Counted from the stretch's first letter, positions 32,049-44,126 are shown. The stretch is 64,000 nt of DNA from Berberis thunbergii (GCA_003290165.1 QNQO01000649.1:310001-374000), one strand, 5' to 3'. The notes: generated by a model from the sequence alone, not told the origin. Program-made: numbers and translations.

Positions 32049-34769
32049 AGACGGGAATGAATGAATGAACAACCTCTTCGAAGCCTAAACTTCAATTTCG
32101 GTTGAGGGTTTGAGGGAGGGGAGGTTGATCGATTTGAAGAGGTGAGAACAGGGATTGCGATCTGTAAGTCACAAAGCCGCCGCCGCTAAAGAAGATCAAA
32201 GCTAAAGAAGAAAGCCTTCGCTCTGCGATCTGAAACCGCCGCTCTGAGAAAAGCCACCGCCGCTCTGAGATCTGAAAGAGGAAGAAAGGGGACGCTCTCT
32301 GACGCCGATCTGGGACACAGGCTTCCGCCGCATCTGGGACGCTCTGTCGTTCGTCTGAGCTCAGAGATTCAGCGAGAGAGGGGACTGCGAAGCACAGATC
32401 CGGCTAAGACCAGTTGCGCGAAGCCACTCCGCGCTGCAAGCTTGACCGGCCGCCGCTCTGCCTGGCTGCGAAAGGGGATCTCCGCCGGTCCCCGCAGCCT
32501 CTGCTTGGCTGCCGCTGCTCCGCTGTCAGGTTTGCTTGCGTGGTGTTGTAGGTCTGGCTAGGGCAGGGTACACCGTGGTATGACGGTTCCTCTAGCCGTC
32601 AACACTTCCTCTCCCCCAATAGGGAGTAAGGACCCTGTGAAGGAGGCTTCTAAGCCTTCTTTCGCCCAAATACTTGGAAAAATACTGGTTGATGAGGTTA
32701 AAGAAACAAATGTCGAGGGAACTAGATTTCGGAAAGAAGGAGAGGAAGCCATTGGGCTTACGGCATCTGATGAAAAAAGTGGGGAAGCTTTCATGGAAAA
32801 ACATGTGATAGTCTTAAAGTTCTCTAGCTACAGACCAACATTGGAAGATATTCGAGATTCGATACATCGAACCTGGGGGATTCTAGGCGATTTCTCATTA
32901 GGTTTGCTAGATCAACGTCATGTTCTTGTTCGGCTTCAATCTGAGGCAGAAGCAAAGAAAGTCTTGGCAAGGGACTCGTTCTTGATTCGGGGAGTTCGAT
33001 TCAAAGCTTTTCGCTGGCATGATCGTTTCAGTTTGAAAGCAGACCCGATATCGGTTCCACTATGGGTAGAGTTGTCTAACTTGCCTTTGCATTTATTTCA
33101 TCCCCCTCTTTTGAAAGCAATTGTGAACTATTTTGGTGTCTTTTTGCGCATGGATGATCATACTCGATGTCTTTCACGCCCGAGTTATGCCCGTGTTTGC
33201 GTGGAGATGACTTTGGCGGAAAAGTTACCGAGTAGAATTTGGATAGAAAGATCTAACAATAGGGGCATTTGGCAAATGATTAAATATCTGGGTTTCAAAT
33301 ATTGTGATTATTGCTCACTGTTAGGACATCAGGAGGATTATTGCAGAAAAAAGTTAGGTCATAAGGGCAATGTGAGAACACCAAAATTGGTGAAAGAAGA
33401 TAAGACTGAGAAACACAAGGTGGAAGCCAAAGTCCTCAAACAACAATTTGTCCCAGTGGTTAAAAAAAATAAAATTTCAACGACAGAAGCTGGAACTAAT
33501 GGTGTAAAAAATGATCAGGGTGAGGAAATCCAAGAGGACGTTGGTGCTGAGAGGCCGATGGTCCAAGATTCGGGGAATGTCATGTTGTCAAACAAATTCG
33601 AGTCACTTACGGAGACCATAGTTGAAGACGAGAGTAATCTAATGAATCATCAATTGCCTTGTCAGACGAAGGATCCAGTCAGTGACATGGTAGAACCAGA
33701 AACTACAGAGGAAGGACTTCTTGAGGCGGGGTACACAGCGGTTGAGATTGCAAAAGCGATTCAAAATCAAGGAGAGACAATTTCAGGGCTTGCTTCGTCT
33801 CAGCCAGAGCGTGTTCTGCCAATAACAGAGTTTGCTTTGTCAGAGCAAGTCGCGTCACCAATCGTTGGTTTGGTGAACAGAATATCAAATGCTATAGATG
33901 ATGATCCAAAGAAGTTGATCCCTAAAAAAAATGCGCATGATGACCAAGCTTTCATGCAAGAATGTGATAATGCTTCAGGTAGTAGCTCAAGGCCGCAGCA
34001 GAGAGCGTACGAGTATGTTCACCAGTTGGAATCAGGGAGGGCGCAGGGGATTTCGACCAAGGCTGTTGGCGGGGATGTCGGGATCTCTAGTCCAGGGAAA
34101 AAGACGAGTAGTGGGAATGCTTCTCTACATATAAATGCAATGATTTCAGGCAGTAACTCTGGACCAACAAAGGAGGACGCAATAGCTGTGGATGATCATG
34201 TTGACAGTGGTTTTGTATATGGCTCTGGCAGTGGAGCTCACGTTGGTGCGCATAATCGCGTTCAGAGTGGTGACAAGGTGCATGACCGGAAGGTAGGGTT
34301 TTCAGCAGATGTGAGTATTGTACAAGATGACGAAGCTTTAGTGGATGCAATAGTACTTGAAGCACCGAATATAAAACATATTAACTATTTGGTTCGTAAC
34401 GCTAACAGCGAAACCGGAATGGAGACCGATACCGACATTTCGGATACAATCAGTTCAGAAGAAGAAGATTTGGATGAATACACCATTAAGTCAAGAGTAG
34501 TGTCAGGTTTAAAGACAGACCAAATTCGAATATCGAAAAGATTTCATGCGACGGACTTCAGAGACATCAAGGTATATCCTCGTCGATCATCTAGAAAGAA
34601 AAGTAACAGCAAGTATAGACATTGATCTAGGGGTTTGGGCACTATTTATTTTGGGTTTGCTATGATGTAAGTCCTCTGGTTTTTTTTTTTATCGGGTAAA
34701 TCATGTATTCCCGACTGATGTAAAAGATTTTTTCAAGTAATAAAAAGCCAAGTATTCTTATAAAAAAAA
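32049..34769 (+). mobile_element. ORF1-only LINE (L1-type) derivative
   Basis: The 2.72-kb body consists of a GC-rich 5' leader (32049-32579), one long ORF1 (32580-34625) and a 144-bp 3' tail ending in an A run at 34762-34769. A perfect 12-bp duplication, TTTATTTGTTTC, flanks it at 32037-32048 and 34770-34781, showing target-primed insertion. There is no endonuclease/RT ORF2 between ORF1 and the tail, so mobilisation must have used another element's machinery. It lies inside the solo LTR and is younger than it. Confidence 0.85.
32580..34625 (+). CDS. LINE ORF1 protein (DUF4283 and CCHC zinc knuckle), intact, 681 residues
   Basis: Uninterrupted frame from ATG 32580 to TGA 34623-34625. Residues about 70-235 match the DUF4283-type domain of plant LINE ORF1 proteins (HVIVLKFSSYRPTLEDIRDS, VRLQSEAEAKKVL, PLWVELSNLPLHLF). 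A CCHC zinc knuckle follows at C242, C245, H250 and C255. The C-terminal 420 residues are acidic, Ser-rich and low-complexity, with a basic end (PRRSSRKKSNSK). Family role: nucleic-acid-binding ORF1p that packages LINE RNA. No host promoter or intron is visible; the start lies about 530 bp into the element. An intact frame of this length suggests a recent insertion or retained function. It should not be read as a host gene. Confidence 0.85.
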   Translation: MTVPLAVNTSSPPIGSKDPVKEASKPSFAQILGKILVDEVKETNVEGTRFRKEGEEAIGLTASDEKSGEAFMEKHVIVLKFSSYRPTLEDIRDSIHRTWGILGDFSLGLLDQRHVLVRLQSEAEAKKVLARDSFLIRGVRFKAFRWHDRFSLKADPISVPLWVELSNLPLHLFHPPLLKAIVNYFGVFLRMDDHTRCLSRPSYARVCVEMTLAEKLPSRIWIERSNNRGIWQMIKYLGFKYCDYCSLLGHQEDYCRKKLGHKGNVRTPKLVKEDKTEKHKVEAKVLKQQFVPVVKKNKISTTEAGTNGVKNDQGEEIQEDVGAERPMVQDSGNVMLSNKFESLTETIVEDESNLMNHQLPCQTKDPVSDMVEPETTEEGLLEAGYTAVEIAKAIQNQGETISGLASSQPERVLPITEFALSEQVASPIVGLVNRISNAIDDDPKKLIPKKNAHDDQAFMQECDNASGSSSRPQQRAYEYVHQLESGRAQGISTKAVGGDVGISSPGKKTSSGNASLHINAMISGSNSGPTKEDAIAVDDHVDSGFVYGSGSGAHVGAHNRVQSGDKVHDRKVGFSADVSIVQDDEALVDAIVLEAPNIKHINYLVRNANSETGMETDTDISDTISSEEEDLDEYTIKSRVVSGLKTDQIRISKRFHATDFRDIKVYPRRSSRKKSNSKYRH

Positions 34770-35317
34770 TTTATTTGTTTCTTTCTAACCGTTTTGTGTA
34801 GGATGGTAAGTCTACTAACAATTTCTGCATGTCAGACTTGCCATAGTCAACTTCTATAGCGTAAGTATTAGTAAATGCATATTATTTATTAGGATGATGA
34901 TACCTTTGCCTCATTGAGGAACTACTTACTGGTGTGATGTTGTTGTTTGTGTTTAGCTTGATGTTTATCATGCGCGATTTTATTGATTTTGAGAGGAAGA
35001 TTTCTCACACCAGCTTTATTGCTGACCCAAGTGAGCTTTTGCTTCTTGGGTACATTCCTTTTGGAATGTAGCCGATTAACCTTTCAGGTTTAGAGATTTT
35101 GAGCTGCATTACTAGAGTTTCGCTAGTGAGCTAGTCACGCCAGTCCTTTCCGGGTTAGAGTTTTATTTGTTTCAGTAATTTTAATAATGTTTAGTTGCTG
35201 CTGCTATTTGTTTATGTTGTTATTGAATTTTCACGTCCCGAGTTTTGGGGGAAACGGATAATCCTACGTGAATTTTGGGATTTTCGTTTTCTTTGAAAAT
35301 CGGGGAGTGACATCAGC

Positions 35318-36063
35318 TAAAACTTTGGCCAAGATTTGGAAAATTAAGCTTGATTTTTAAAAAATAAAAATAATGCTATAAAACATTTTTGAAAAGTATT
35401 TATGACATTTACCAAGAACTTAGTAACCAGTTTTTTATGTCGCTTGAAGTTGTTAAAAACTTCTTTCCACCATTTTTTTTGGGTTCTCCAAATTGTATTT
35501 AAAAATTTGAGCTTGATATCCTTTTAACTTGGTGAATAGGACGATAACCCCTGCGAGCCACTTTACTTTTATTATTTTTTAGAAATTTATAGGTAAATTG
35601 ATAAGAATGGAACAAAAATAAATTCAATTAAAAAATGTTGATTTATCTTGGAGTTTCGGTAACAAGAGTTTTAAGCTAAATCAAATCCCTCTTCTCATCT
35701 CAAGAAAAATCAACTCAAAAAAGCAATTATCTCTGAGGTCGATTATAACCACACCATGCCAAGTTGTCAAATGCATCTTTATATAAATACATAATGTAAA
35801 CTATCCAAATGTAAAAAAAAAAAAAGATATAATTTTAAATTCTAAAATACATTTAATTTAAATTATTGAATTAATAGAAAAATGTGTGGAAATTATTGAT
35901 TTGAACTACCAATAAAAATAATATGTATTGCAAGTGAGAAATGTTACAAAGGAATGTGATAAAGTTTAACAAGCGAGTTATAATTCTAGAAAAGTGAACA
36001 TAAAATTGAACCAAATCTAACTAAATAATTTAGTTTTTTTTTATATTTTAATCTTATTATTAC
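35318..36063. other. Outer LINE remnant and AT-rich flank
   Basis: The first few tens of bases continue the minus-strand LINE frame (ILAKVLADLKDPGP, read across the LTR site). Beyond about 35400 I cannot follow LINE coding sequence, and the rest is AT-rich without genes. Confidence 0.4.
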
Positions 36064-36732
36064 TGATGCAGTCGTTTTTCGCTCTTTGCTTTGATCGAGT
36101 CATGTTGATCTGCACAAGGAACACACGTGAGTCACGGATCACCGTTGTAGTGGACGATGACACTCCGATGCTGAAGTCAGATAAGGATATGAGGAAGGTG
36201 TAATGTTGTAAACATAAAATTTGTAGCGTACCTTAACTTACCAAGCTCATGTCTTATTTATAGTATAGGAGTCTTGCTTCGACCAGGTCATTGATGGCGT
36301 AGTTTAATAATGAGATATTCGTGGAGATCTTTATCTAATTAAGAGTCATGCTGTAGAAGGGAAGTTCTATGTTAGCCCTGTGTTCCTAGATACACGAGAT
36401 ATAGTTTCCAATCCGAGGGTAAACCGTAAGAGGAAGTTTTCCTGTGTAATATGTACTATGATATTTGCTTCCTAGCTAGTTGGAAGCGAAAAACTGTTAT
36501 AGTTGCCTGTCCGAAGCTGATCCTTGAGATATTTGCTTTAACCGGACTTACGGGTATTAAGGATAGTTATGAGACGTATGGGCTAAGCAAGTTGTGAGAG
36601 TTCGGGTCCAATTGGCGAATTGCATTAGGCGGGCTTAGAACCGTTTGGGCCGGATCAGTGTTTGGCTGACGCTGAACCCATAATTCATCGGGATCATCAT
36701 GACACATGTATAACCGTTTTGGTGTATCATCA
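36064..36732 (-). mobile_element. Solo LTR related to the Tat-type element at 55135-61440
   Basis: On the minus strand it starts TGATGATACACC and ends CTGCATCA. It shares internal landmarks with the 55135-55690 LTR, including CATTCCGATGCTTAAGTCAG against CACTCCGATGCTGAAGTCAG, and a final TGTATCATCA. There is no internal domain next to it. A 5-bp duplication was not clear. Confidence 0.6.
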
Positions 36733-38472
36733 ATTTTTTTTTCTTTTTTTCGTTCAGCTATGCTTATAACATTTTGAAACTGAAGTAATTGGTTTGATTT
36801 AAGGTTTTAGGTTAAAAACGTGAAAACTGAATTGATCAATACATACTATTTAATTTTTTTTTAATTTTATATCTAATAGATAATACATAAAATACTTAGT
36901 TTTTTTTTATTCAGTTGGATTTGAATTTCTGTTAAACTAAATGATATGGTTTGATTTGGGATTTCAGGTCTTAAAACCGAACAAAATCGAATTATCAACC
37001 AAAGTGTGGGATTCATAATTATATTTCAAATCTTTACCAATTGATAACCATACCCAGTCTTAGTTAATATTGTGAAATATAACAGATTTTATGACTAACT
37101 GGATTGAAAAAAAAAAAAAAAAAGGATAAACAAATTAGCAAGAAAATGTGGAGATAATTTCTAATGTTCCTTGGATTCAGAAATATACTTTTATTAAGTC
37201 AAATTCTATAACAAGGCTGTAAATCCAATTCTAGCATTTCTTTAAATTCTTTTATGCTTTCAGTAGTTGATGTAAGGTTTTTCAATCAAATCTAATGTAA
37301 ATTTTTGAGAAAAAATCATGCCCAAACCATTTATACCTTATCGGATACCCAGGGAAAACAAAACAATGGAGTCTAACAAACCAACTGTATAATCTCCAGC
37401 TCAAAGGAGTATGTACAGAATTTTCATGTTTTAATTTGCAAGTGAGAAATGGTCAAACTTATTACTTGATATTAATGTTCTTACTTTTTCCCCCCAGGAT
37501 TTGTTGATTTAGTTAGTAGTTAGATCAAAGTATTTTGAATTTCAGAATCAAATAACTACAAATTTACTGACTTTTATTAGTTTGTATTCATCTTTTTGCA
37601 ATGATCTTATATATAGATAAATTAGACGCGACCATAGATTAATGCATTAGTCAACATGCTAATAAATTTTTTTTTTCATGTGGTGAATGAAGACATTCTT
37701 GAGCTTGAATTAGGCGAGGATATATGGGAAGACTGCATTGCTTGGATAATCAAAATCCATGTAATCGACCCGAAAAATATCGGGAATAGGCTTTGATGAT
37801 GGTGAGTTTTGGATATGAAATAAGTTTCTTAACTTATTTAAACTCTACTTAAATGCACACAAAACATGATCAAACTTTTATTACATTTTAAAAATCAAAT
37901 TATAATCCTTGAAGTCAAAAGGAATTCATGATATTGAACTACCAACATATTTTTTGCTCTTTATGTTCAACACGAAGTATATATTTGTTTGGAATCGCAG
38001 AGTAAGGGAATATCATTGTCTAATTTTTCAAAAAACAACTTCAAAATACTGATGTTAGGATCCGTAAAAGTTTACCTCACATTTTTGTGTCATGTGATAG
38101 CTAAAACTTAGCCATAACTATTACACATTCTATTTGAAACTACACATTCTAACAATTGTGAAACCAACCAATCCTTAGAACCCCGAACTTGTTATTCCAT
38201 CCATCATATGTCCACCGCTGAGCTGATACTCCATTGACAATTAAAGGATAATTTTAACCATAACAATTTGATTCCAGAATCCAATACATCTTTATCCAGA
38301 CCCAATACAATATACATTTTGATAACAAATTGTTGACTGATTGGAACTTTCAATAAGAACTATAGACAATTGCCAAGAATAATCTTCCAAACAAACATTA
38401 GCTAGGAAATGGTTTCTAATGTTTCTTATGTGGTTCAAGACTAAACACAAATTTCTAATGGTTTTTTACAGT
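36733..38472. other. Intergenic, 3' flank of the acid phosphatase gene
   Basis: AT-rich with homopolymer runs; no coding frame, RNA gene or bounded repeat recognised. The segment next to 38472 includes the 3' UTR of the phosphatase gene. Confidence 0.45.
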
Positions 38473-41400
38473 TTATGCATTACAATCAGGTATTGATGCA
38501 AGGTTTGTGAACCAAACTTCATCACCAACAACAGATTCATTATCGTCGTTTCTGTGCCACCCCCAGAACGCATGAGTTGCATTCACCAACTCCAACTGCC
38601 CATGACCAAAACTTGCTTCCCTGAATAGCGATATACTCGGTTGGGGGTTGTCATACCTGCTTAAAAACAGCCCGGTCAGAAAATTCATCATGCACTTGAG
38701 TATCCTAAAGGACTGGTTACTCAATTAAGGCCTTGTTTGTGCATCATGAAATTTGTAAAATCTACAATGATGTAATAAGAACTTACTTCTTTGCTAGGCC
38801 TTCACGGTTGCCTCCATCGCCGATGGTGATATACATTGGACCACATTTATCACTTTGGCCGTTATAGACACGAGTCTGCAGGTATTGTAAGACAGGGAAA
38901 AAAACATGTCAATGCGAGGAAAATACAGAGAAAGGGATACCAGTAGCTAAGAAAGAAAACGAACTTACAAAGCGTTCGTATGCATGGACATGTCCTGCAA
39001 AAACAAGATCTACACGAGCCTGATAAAGCAATCCTTCCATTGCAGCCTTCATTCCAACTGATTCCTTTTCCCCTTGATGAGCTTTGTTCGAATTATACCA
39101 TGGTGCATGAACAAGCACAATCACCCATGGGGTTTTCTTTCTATTAATCTTAGCCAAGTCTGATTGTAACCACTTATACTGAGCAGAATCAGCATCGAAA
39201 TCAGTATACGAACCCAACATGATAACATGTACTCCAACGACTTCAAATGAGTAATAGAGATTGGATTTTGATCCGCTCTCTTCATATGGCATGTGCCATC
39301 TAGAGTTGTAGGCTGTGAAGGGTGTGGAGTGTACTAGTGGGATACTCTCAATCTCATGGTTGCCTTGGGTCACCATCCAAGGCCGTTGGCTTGCAAGTGG
39401 TTCGACTAGTCGTCCAAATGAGTCCCATAGTGGTTGGTAGAAGTCTGCGTACGACAAGTCTCCTGGTAAGAGCAAGACATCGTACTCTGACTCGGATATG
39501 CGTTGGAGTGTTGATTTGGTCCATTCAGTTTGGCCTAGATCACCTGCAGTTCGACCGAATAAATATATAGATTCTTTCATCACAGAAACTTTTTTCAAAC
39601 GTTAGCATGTAACCTAACATAAACATAAAGACACCCAAGTGTTTTGAAGAAAACTGAACCTTTTGCAAAACTCTGGATTCAATTATGAGGAAAAAGAAAC
39701 AACCCCATTAGGTTGCCTATATGATCATCTTACCTACTACTGCAAACTTAAGGGGGAATTCAGCTGGTGGAGTTTTAAAGCTGAAATGACGAGTATCAGA
39801 GTCACCACAGAGATAGTAATAGACAGTATTTGGCTTCAATGGTCCGATGAGTACTTCATGTATTTGTCCAGATTTGTAGGCCATTGTATACTTGTATGAC
39901 CTCGTCGTTCCTGTGGCCACCGAATCATAAGCTCCTGCTTTTGCACCATAGTCAACTCTTGCGGGAGTAGGGTCTTCAGTAATCCAAGTAATTCTCATCT
40001 TATCATTACCCACCATAGATATATGCACCTGAGTTAAAGACAGGTCACCAGGTAAATTACTGAACGATATATACAATTTGCTCAAGATTTATCAACAAAA
40101 AAAAAGAAAGAGAGAGGCTGTTGCTACTTTTCTCTGATTAGGTTGTATTTGTTTAAGCTTCAATTTGAACTGTAATTACTGTGGAAGTTCTGAATTGCTT
40201 CTGACTAGAATAAGCAATATTTCATAAAAGAAAAACAGAATCAAACACATCGTCTGTGTATTAAGTCTCTAACAAGTACAATAATAATTAATAGATTGAG
40301 ATGATTAATACTTGATTTTATTAGCAAATGCAAGGAAGCACCCAAAAAGTCAGCAAAACCAATAGGGAAGCAAAGATGCGAATAAACCCTTTGAGGGAAC
40401 CATAAATTTTTATGAAACTGTATAAAGTATTGGTTTGGGACTTCCCCCTCCATGTGTAATAATGGAATAACAGAACTCAAAAATTATTTAAGAAAGAAAC
40501 CATCTTATGATTGGATAGATCTGCTGAAATTATATCTGAAGGTCAATGCCGATGCCGCATGTTCAGGATTGCGATGCAAAGGTTTTTTGCTTGGAAATGT
40601 GGAACACGTATGTATTATAAAAAGATTACTAGTTATTATATAGTTTAAAACTAACAAAAACTATATTATTTAAGCCACTTTCGTGGAGTATTAGGCTGAG
40701 ACTGTGCTCGTCATTGCAAACCTTCACTCAAACAATTCTATTTAATTAGATGCATTTTTACATTTTTTTATTTTTGAAAGGATAAGTATTAGAGCTGTAT
40801 TAGCTAATTTATTAGCCATTTTAATGTTCGATCCTCATACTCAATGCATGCCTTCTGAACTTGGCTTCTGAAAACATTTTATTATTTTGTGTTTTTGTTG
40901 TATATTTTTAATTAAACACAATTGAACATCTGTGATACTATTGAATGTTTGGAGATTATGATTACTTATACCTGGTTTGGTTCATACTCCAAAACCACGG
41001 GGGCTGCCCAAAATTTTCCTAAGGGTTTGTTTGGTGGTTAGCTATTTTCTTTGTTATGGAATCCATTTTCGTTGTTTGGTTGTCTATTTACTGACAAAAA
41101 ATTGTTTCTTCATAAGACTGTTTTCCCACTACTCATGTAAATCCAAGTCTGAGGGGAGGCCTCATAATCAAAATAATGAAAACGGCTTCAATTTTCCTGT
41201 CTATTTTTTCGTACAACCAAACAAACCCTAAGTTGATATCCTTGTTATGTCTATCATTCAAGCCAAAAAGTTCATTATTTGTTACCTACAGTATCGACAA
41301 TACAATATTGTCATCGTTAAGATATATCAAACCCATGATTTTATTATTCAAATTCAAGATATTTTGGGATATTCATGTCTAGTATATTTGTGGATGCATC

Positions 41401-42004
41401 CTAAAAACAAGAACAAGGCAAATTTCGATATGATACTTGATTTTAAGATAGAGATTGACAAAAAATGAGGTAAATTTTGATGATATTGGCTCAAATGTTA
41501 AAAAGATTTTTGTCACATTAACAAAATTGTAAACTAAATAAGAAACTTAAATCAACTTTGGAAGTCCACCAAAATGTGACGACTGAAAAAGGAGGAAATA
41601 AAACCCTAGTTTAATGAAGAAAAAAAAACATTCTAAACTGTTCAAGAATAAAAATGAAAGCACCAAAAGAAACTGAGAAATATTATGTTAAAAAGATACA
41701 AAATGCATGAATCCATCATATGGTAATACATGTCGAGAAGCCAATCACCCATAACAAGCAAAGAACTAAGATTTCATGTTATGGAAAGATAATTAGTTCA
41801 CTAATGTTGTCAAAGAAATTATAATTGTACCTGTTGTGGCGAAGTCGAATCAAGATCATGAGAAACCCAAATGTTCTTTCCGGCAGGTGGACGTTCAAGA
41901 GAGACCACGCAACCAAGAATCGTAGCTGAAGCCAATACCAAAACCAAACCCCAGCAAACAAATCTCGCCATGCCACAGAGTTTGAGTTTGAGTTTCATAT
42001 GCAT
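38473..42004 (-). CDS. Purple acid phosphatase (secreted, PAP18-like)
   Basis: Five exons on the minus strand: 42004-41831, 40028-39734, 39543-38969, 38875-38787 and 38656-38473 (TAA 38473-38475). They join in frame to 438 residues, close to the roughly 437 of Arabidopsis PAP18. An N-terminal hydrophobic segment (about 11-33, FVCWGLVLVLASATILGCVV) is a signal peptide. A fibronectin-like domain runs to about residue 150. All seven metal ligands are present: D158 (GDLG), D185 and Y188 (GDLSY), N218 (GNHE), H302 (VLVHAP), H341 and H343 (GHVH). The enzyme uses an Fe/Zn or Fe/Mn centre to hydrolyse phosphomonoesters and is usually vacuolar or secreted, often phosphate-starvation induced. All introns are GT-AG; intron 1 (1.8 kb) holds a Tourist-like MITE. 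The start could instead be the second Met (41998) without changing the signal peptide. Confidence 0.93.
41023..41228. mobile_element. Tourist-like (PIF/Harbinger) MITE in PAP intron 1
   Basis: 206 bp with terminal repeats GGGTTTGTTTGGTGGTTAG and, reversed, GGGTTTGTTTGGTTGTACG. It is flanked by TAA at 41020-41022 and 41229-41231. The TIR sequence and 3-bp TAA/TTA duplication are diagnostic of Tourist-like elements. Non-coding. Confidence 0.85.
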
Positions 42005-42110
42005 ATCAAGAACTCAAAAGAGAGAAGTATAAAGAAAGAAGAGAGCAAAACAAGTAAGTGAGTTAAATAGTTATGAGTGATTTTATGGTGAAACGAAATG
42101 AGAAGGAAAG
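42005..42110 (-). promoter_or_regulatory. Proximal promoter and 5' leader of the acid phosphatase gene
   Basis: Upstream of the ATG the minus strand has a pyrimidine-rich leader (TTTTGCTCTCTTCTTTC). A TATTTAA TATA-like box lies at about 42062-42068, which would place the start near 42035. Inferred from position only. Confidence 0.4.
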
Positions 42111-43114
42111 GAATTCAAAACTAGGGACCATTACCTTGTTTTTAATGTTTTCAATTTGATTCGAAAATACTAAGAAGTCGTGTTTTTGCAATCATGGTGA
42201 CGTGTCATGATTTTGAAAGAATGATGAGGTCTCAAAAGTGTTATAAAAAACCTCTCCTAACGATGCCACATCATTCTGATTATAAAACTTGATTGCAAAA
42301 CCAAATTTCCTGGCCTTACTCTTGAATTTCAGTTATGTTTGGCAAACACGTTTTCACGTTAGGATGCGGGGACATGTTACATGTGTCGTGGAGAGACTTC
42401 GAATTCTGAGTATATTCGCAGGTATATCTCAGTCCGTACAACATCATCGTCTCCAGCGTGCAAAACTTGCACCGCCCGTGTCTATATTCTTGCCGTGTTC
42501 TTCGCCTCAGTTGGATTGTCAACTGCGTCTCTTGGTGTATATATATAATCACCAAACATATATACGTGGGGTAATCACATTGGGGACACTATGCTTACAT
42601 TTTTAGACGGAAAATTTCTTTGTTTTAGTTTGTAATGTTTGACATTATCTTCTTCTATGGAGACTTGGATTTCTCATTTCTCCTAACAAAATCGCAATGA
42701 AAATGTGATAGGTGATTTGGTTTGGTTTTGAGCACAACTGGAATGAATTGATAATCAATGCAAATCAGAACTGAATATCTTCTTTTATCAACCAAAATCG
42801 GTAACATGGTTTGAACTTATTTTATGAAAAAATGCGCATCAAAGAATTTAAATGTTTTGATTTTACTGCACCAACATATTGTATGTAACACCGAGTTATC
42901 ATTTTTATTTAATAAAAATCATTTGATGGTGAAATTTACTCATTTAGGAGTGTTAATTGATTCTTGAATGAAAGAACAAACAACCATTATCTATAAAACA
43001 AAATTCAATCACACATTAATTAAATTTCATTAACCAAAGAGAAGTCGACAAAGCTGTACATATTAAAATGAATAAACTAAAAAATGTAAATCAATACACC
43101 AATTTCAAAATTGT
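42111..43114. other. Intergenic, no gene seen
   Basis: Upstream region of the phosphatase gene. The open frames here (for example 42289-42606) show no family resemblance. Confidence 0.45.
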
Positions 43115-43123
43115 GACAACTAT

Positions 43124-43260
43124 GAGTAATGCTACAGTGCACGGCTGTATATATGCTCGTTGCACTGTAGCACTGTAGATATGCATCGAGATAAGTGACA
43201 ACTCTTATCTCGATGAATATCTACAGTGCTACAGTGCACCCGGGCATTTTAGAATTTTCC
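43124..43260. mobile_element. Mutator-type hairpin MITE, arm type 3
   Basis: 137 bp. The left end is GAGTAATGCTACAGTGCAC and the right end, reversed, is GGAAAATTCTAAAATGCCC. A perfect 9-bp duplication, GACAACTAT, flanks it at 43115-43123 and 43261-43269. The interior folds through CTACAGTGC and CATCGAGATAAG with their complements. The right end matches the left end of the Pack-MULE at 23094 (AAAATTCTAAAATGC). Confidence 0.87.
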
Positions 43261-43269
43261 GACAACTAT

Positions 43270-44117
43270 TAGATCGTATTAAAAAATGCATTTAATAACT
43301 TAAAAAAAATCCTACATCCAAAGTTTAGATTAGGAATGTTTAATACAAAATAACATGATTATTTTTTTTCTCTCGGCGTTTTGTTTTAGGGTAAACACAA
43401 TGTGGTTGAATACACCAAACAATTTTAAGAAACTAAATTTAAAAGATAAATTTAGGGGCATCGAGCCAGATAGTTGGGTACACGTAGCAACTCCTTGATT
43501 TTATGTTATCAAATTATACGGAATGCGTCTGTACACTCAATCATGTAACCGCTGATCAACATTGATGGTTCACATACCATACGTCTTAAGCACAAAATTG
43601 TGGAACATGTAGAGCAAAAGAGTTGTATTGTGCATTGTTCATGCCTAGCTAATACTACAAGCTTGTGACATAAAAACGCAGGAAAGAAGGATGAACAAGA
43701 TACTACTAGATAGAAACATACACATACATGGAAGACAGTACCAAATAGGAATGATTGTATTGATCACCTAAGTAGCGATACATTACATGTCAATGAGATT
43801 ATAGAAATTAAGGGGATTGGGACTCTTCTACTTCATTAAATCATGTTACTTTTCAATGATGTTAATTTTGTATTAGGAATAACTTTGTCATGTAATGGCA
43901 TTTGGCACCATCATTTCAGGATTCACCGTAGTTTAACAGACCATATTGCTACTGCTATACTACAAACAATAGTATAAAAAGTAAAATAAAAACCTCTTTT
44001 AATTTAAGACACAACACTCATCATCATCTCCATTAGAGTAACTTGATGGATCTTGAATGGTTATGAGTTGATTGACTGGAGCTGGAGGGATAATCTATCT
44101 ATCCCACATGGTCTGGT
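43270..44117. other. Intergenic, no gene seen
   Basis: AT-rich; no coding frame or bounded repeat recognised. Confidence 0.45.
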
Positions 44118-44126
44118 ATATGAGGA

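Larger units (their letters stand above)
29459..35312 (+). mobile_element. Solo LTR of about 3.1 kb, split by a LINE insertion
   Basis: Starts TGTAGCACCCCG and ends GGGGAGTGACA, the TG...CA ends typical of large Ty3/gypsy chromovirus-type LTRs. The 5-bp duplication TCAGC is at 29454-29458 and 35313-35317. Subtracting the LINE derivative and its duplication (32049-34781) leaves about 3121 bp with no gag or pol frame, so the element has recombined to a solo LTR. A pyrimidine-rich transcribed-leader-like segment lies at about 29935-30090. Orientation is tentative. Confidence 0.72.

Noticed and set aside
32580..34625. The 681-codon ORF as a host zinc-knuckle gene
   Set aside because: It lies within a TSD-bounded element with an A tail, and the DUF4283 plus CCHC layout is that of LINE ORF1.
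42289..42606. 105-codon plus-strand frame upstream of the acid phosphatase gene
   Set aside because: No recognisable domain, codon pattern or splice context; sits in the promoter side of PAP.
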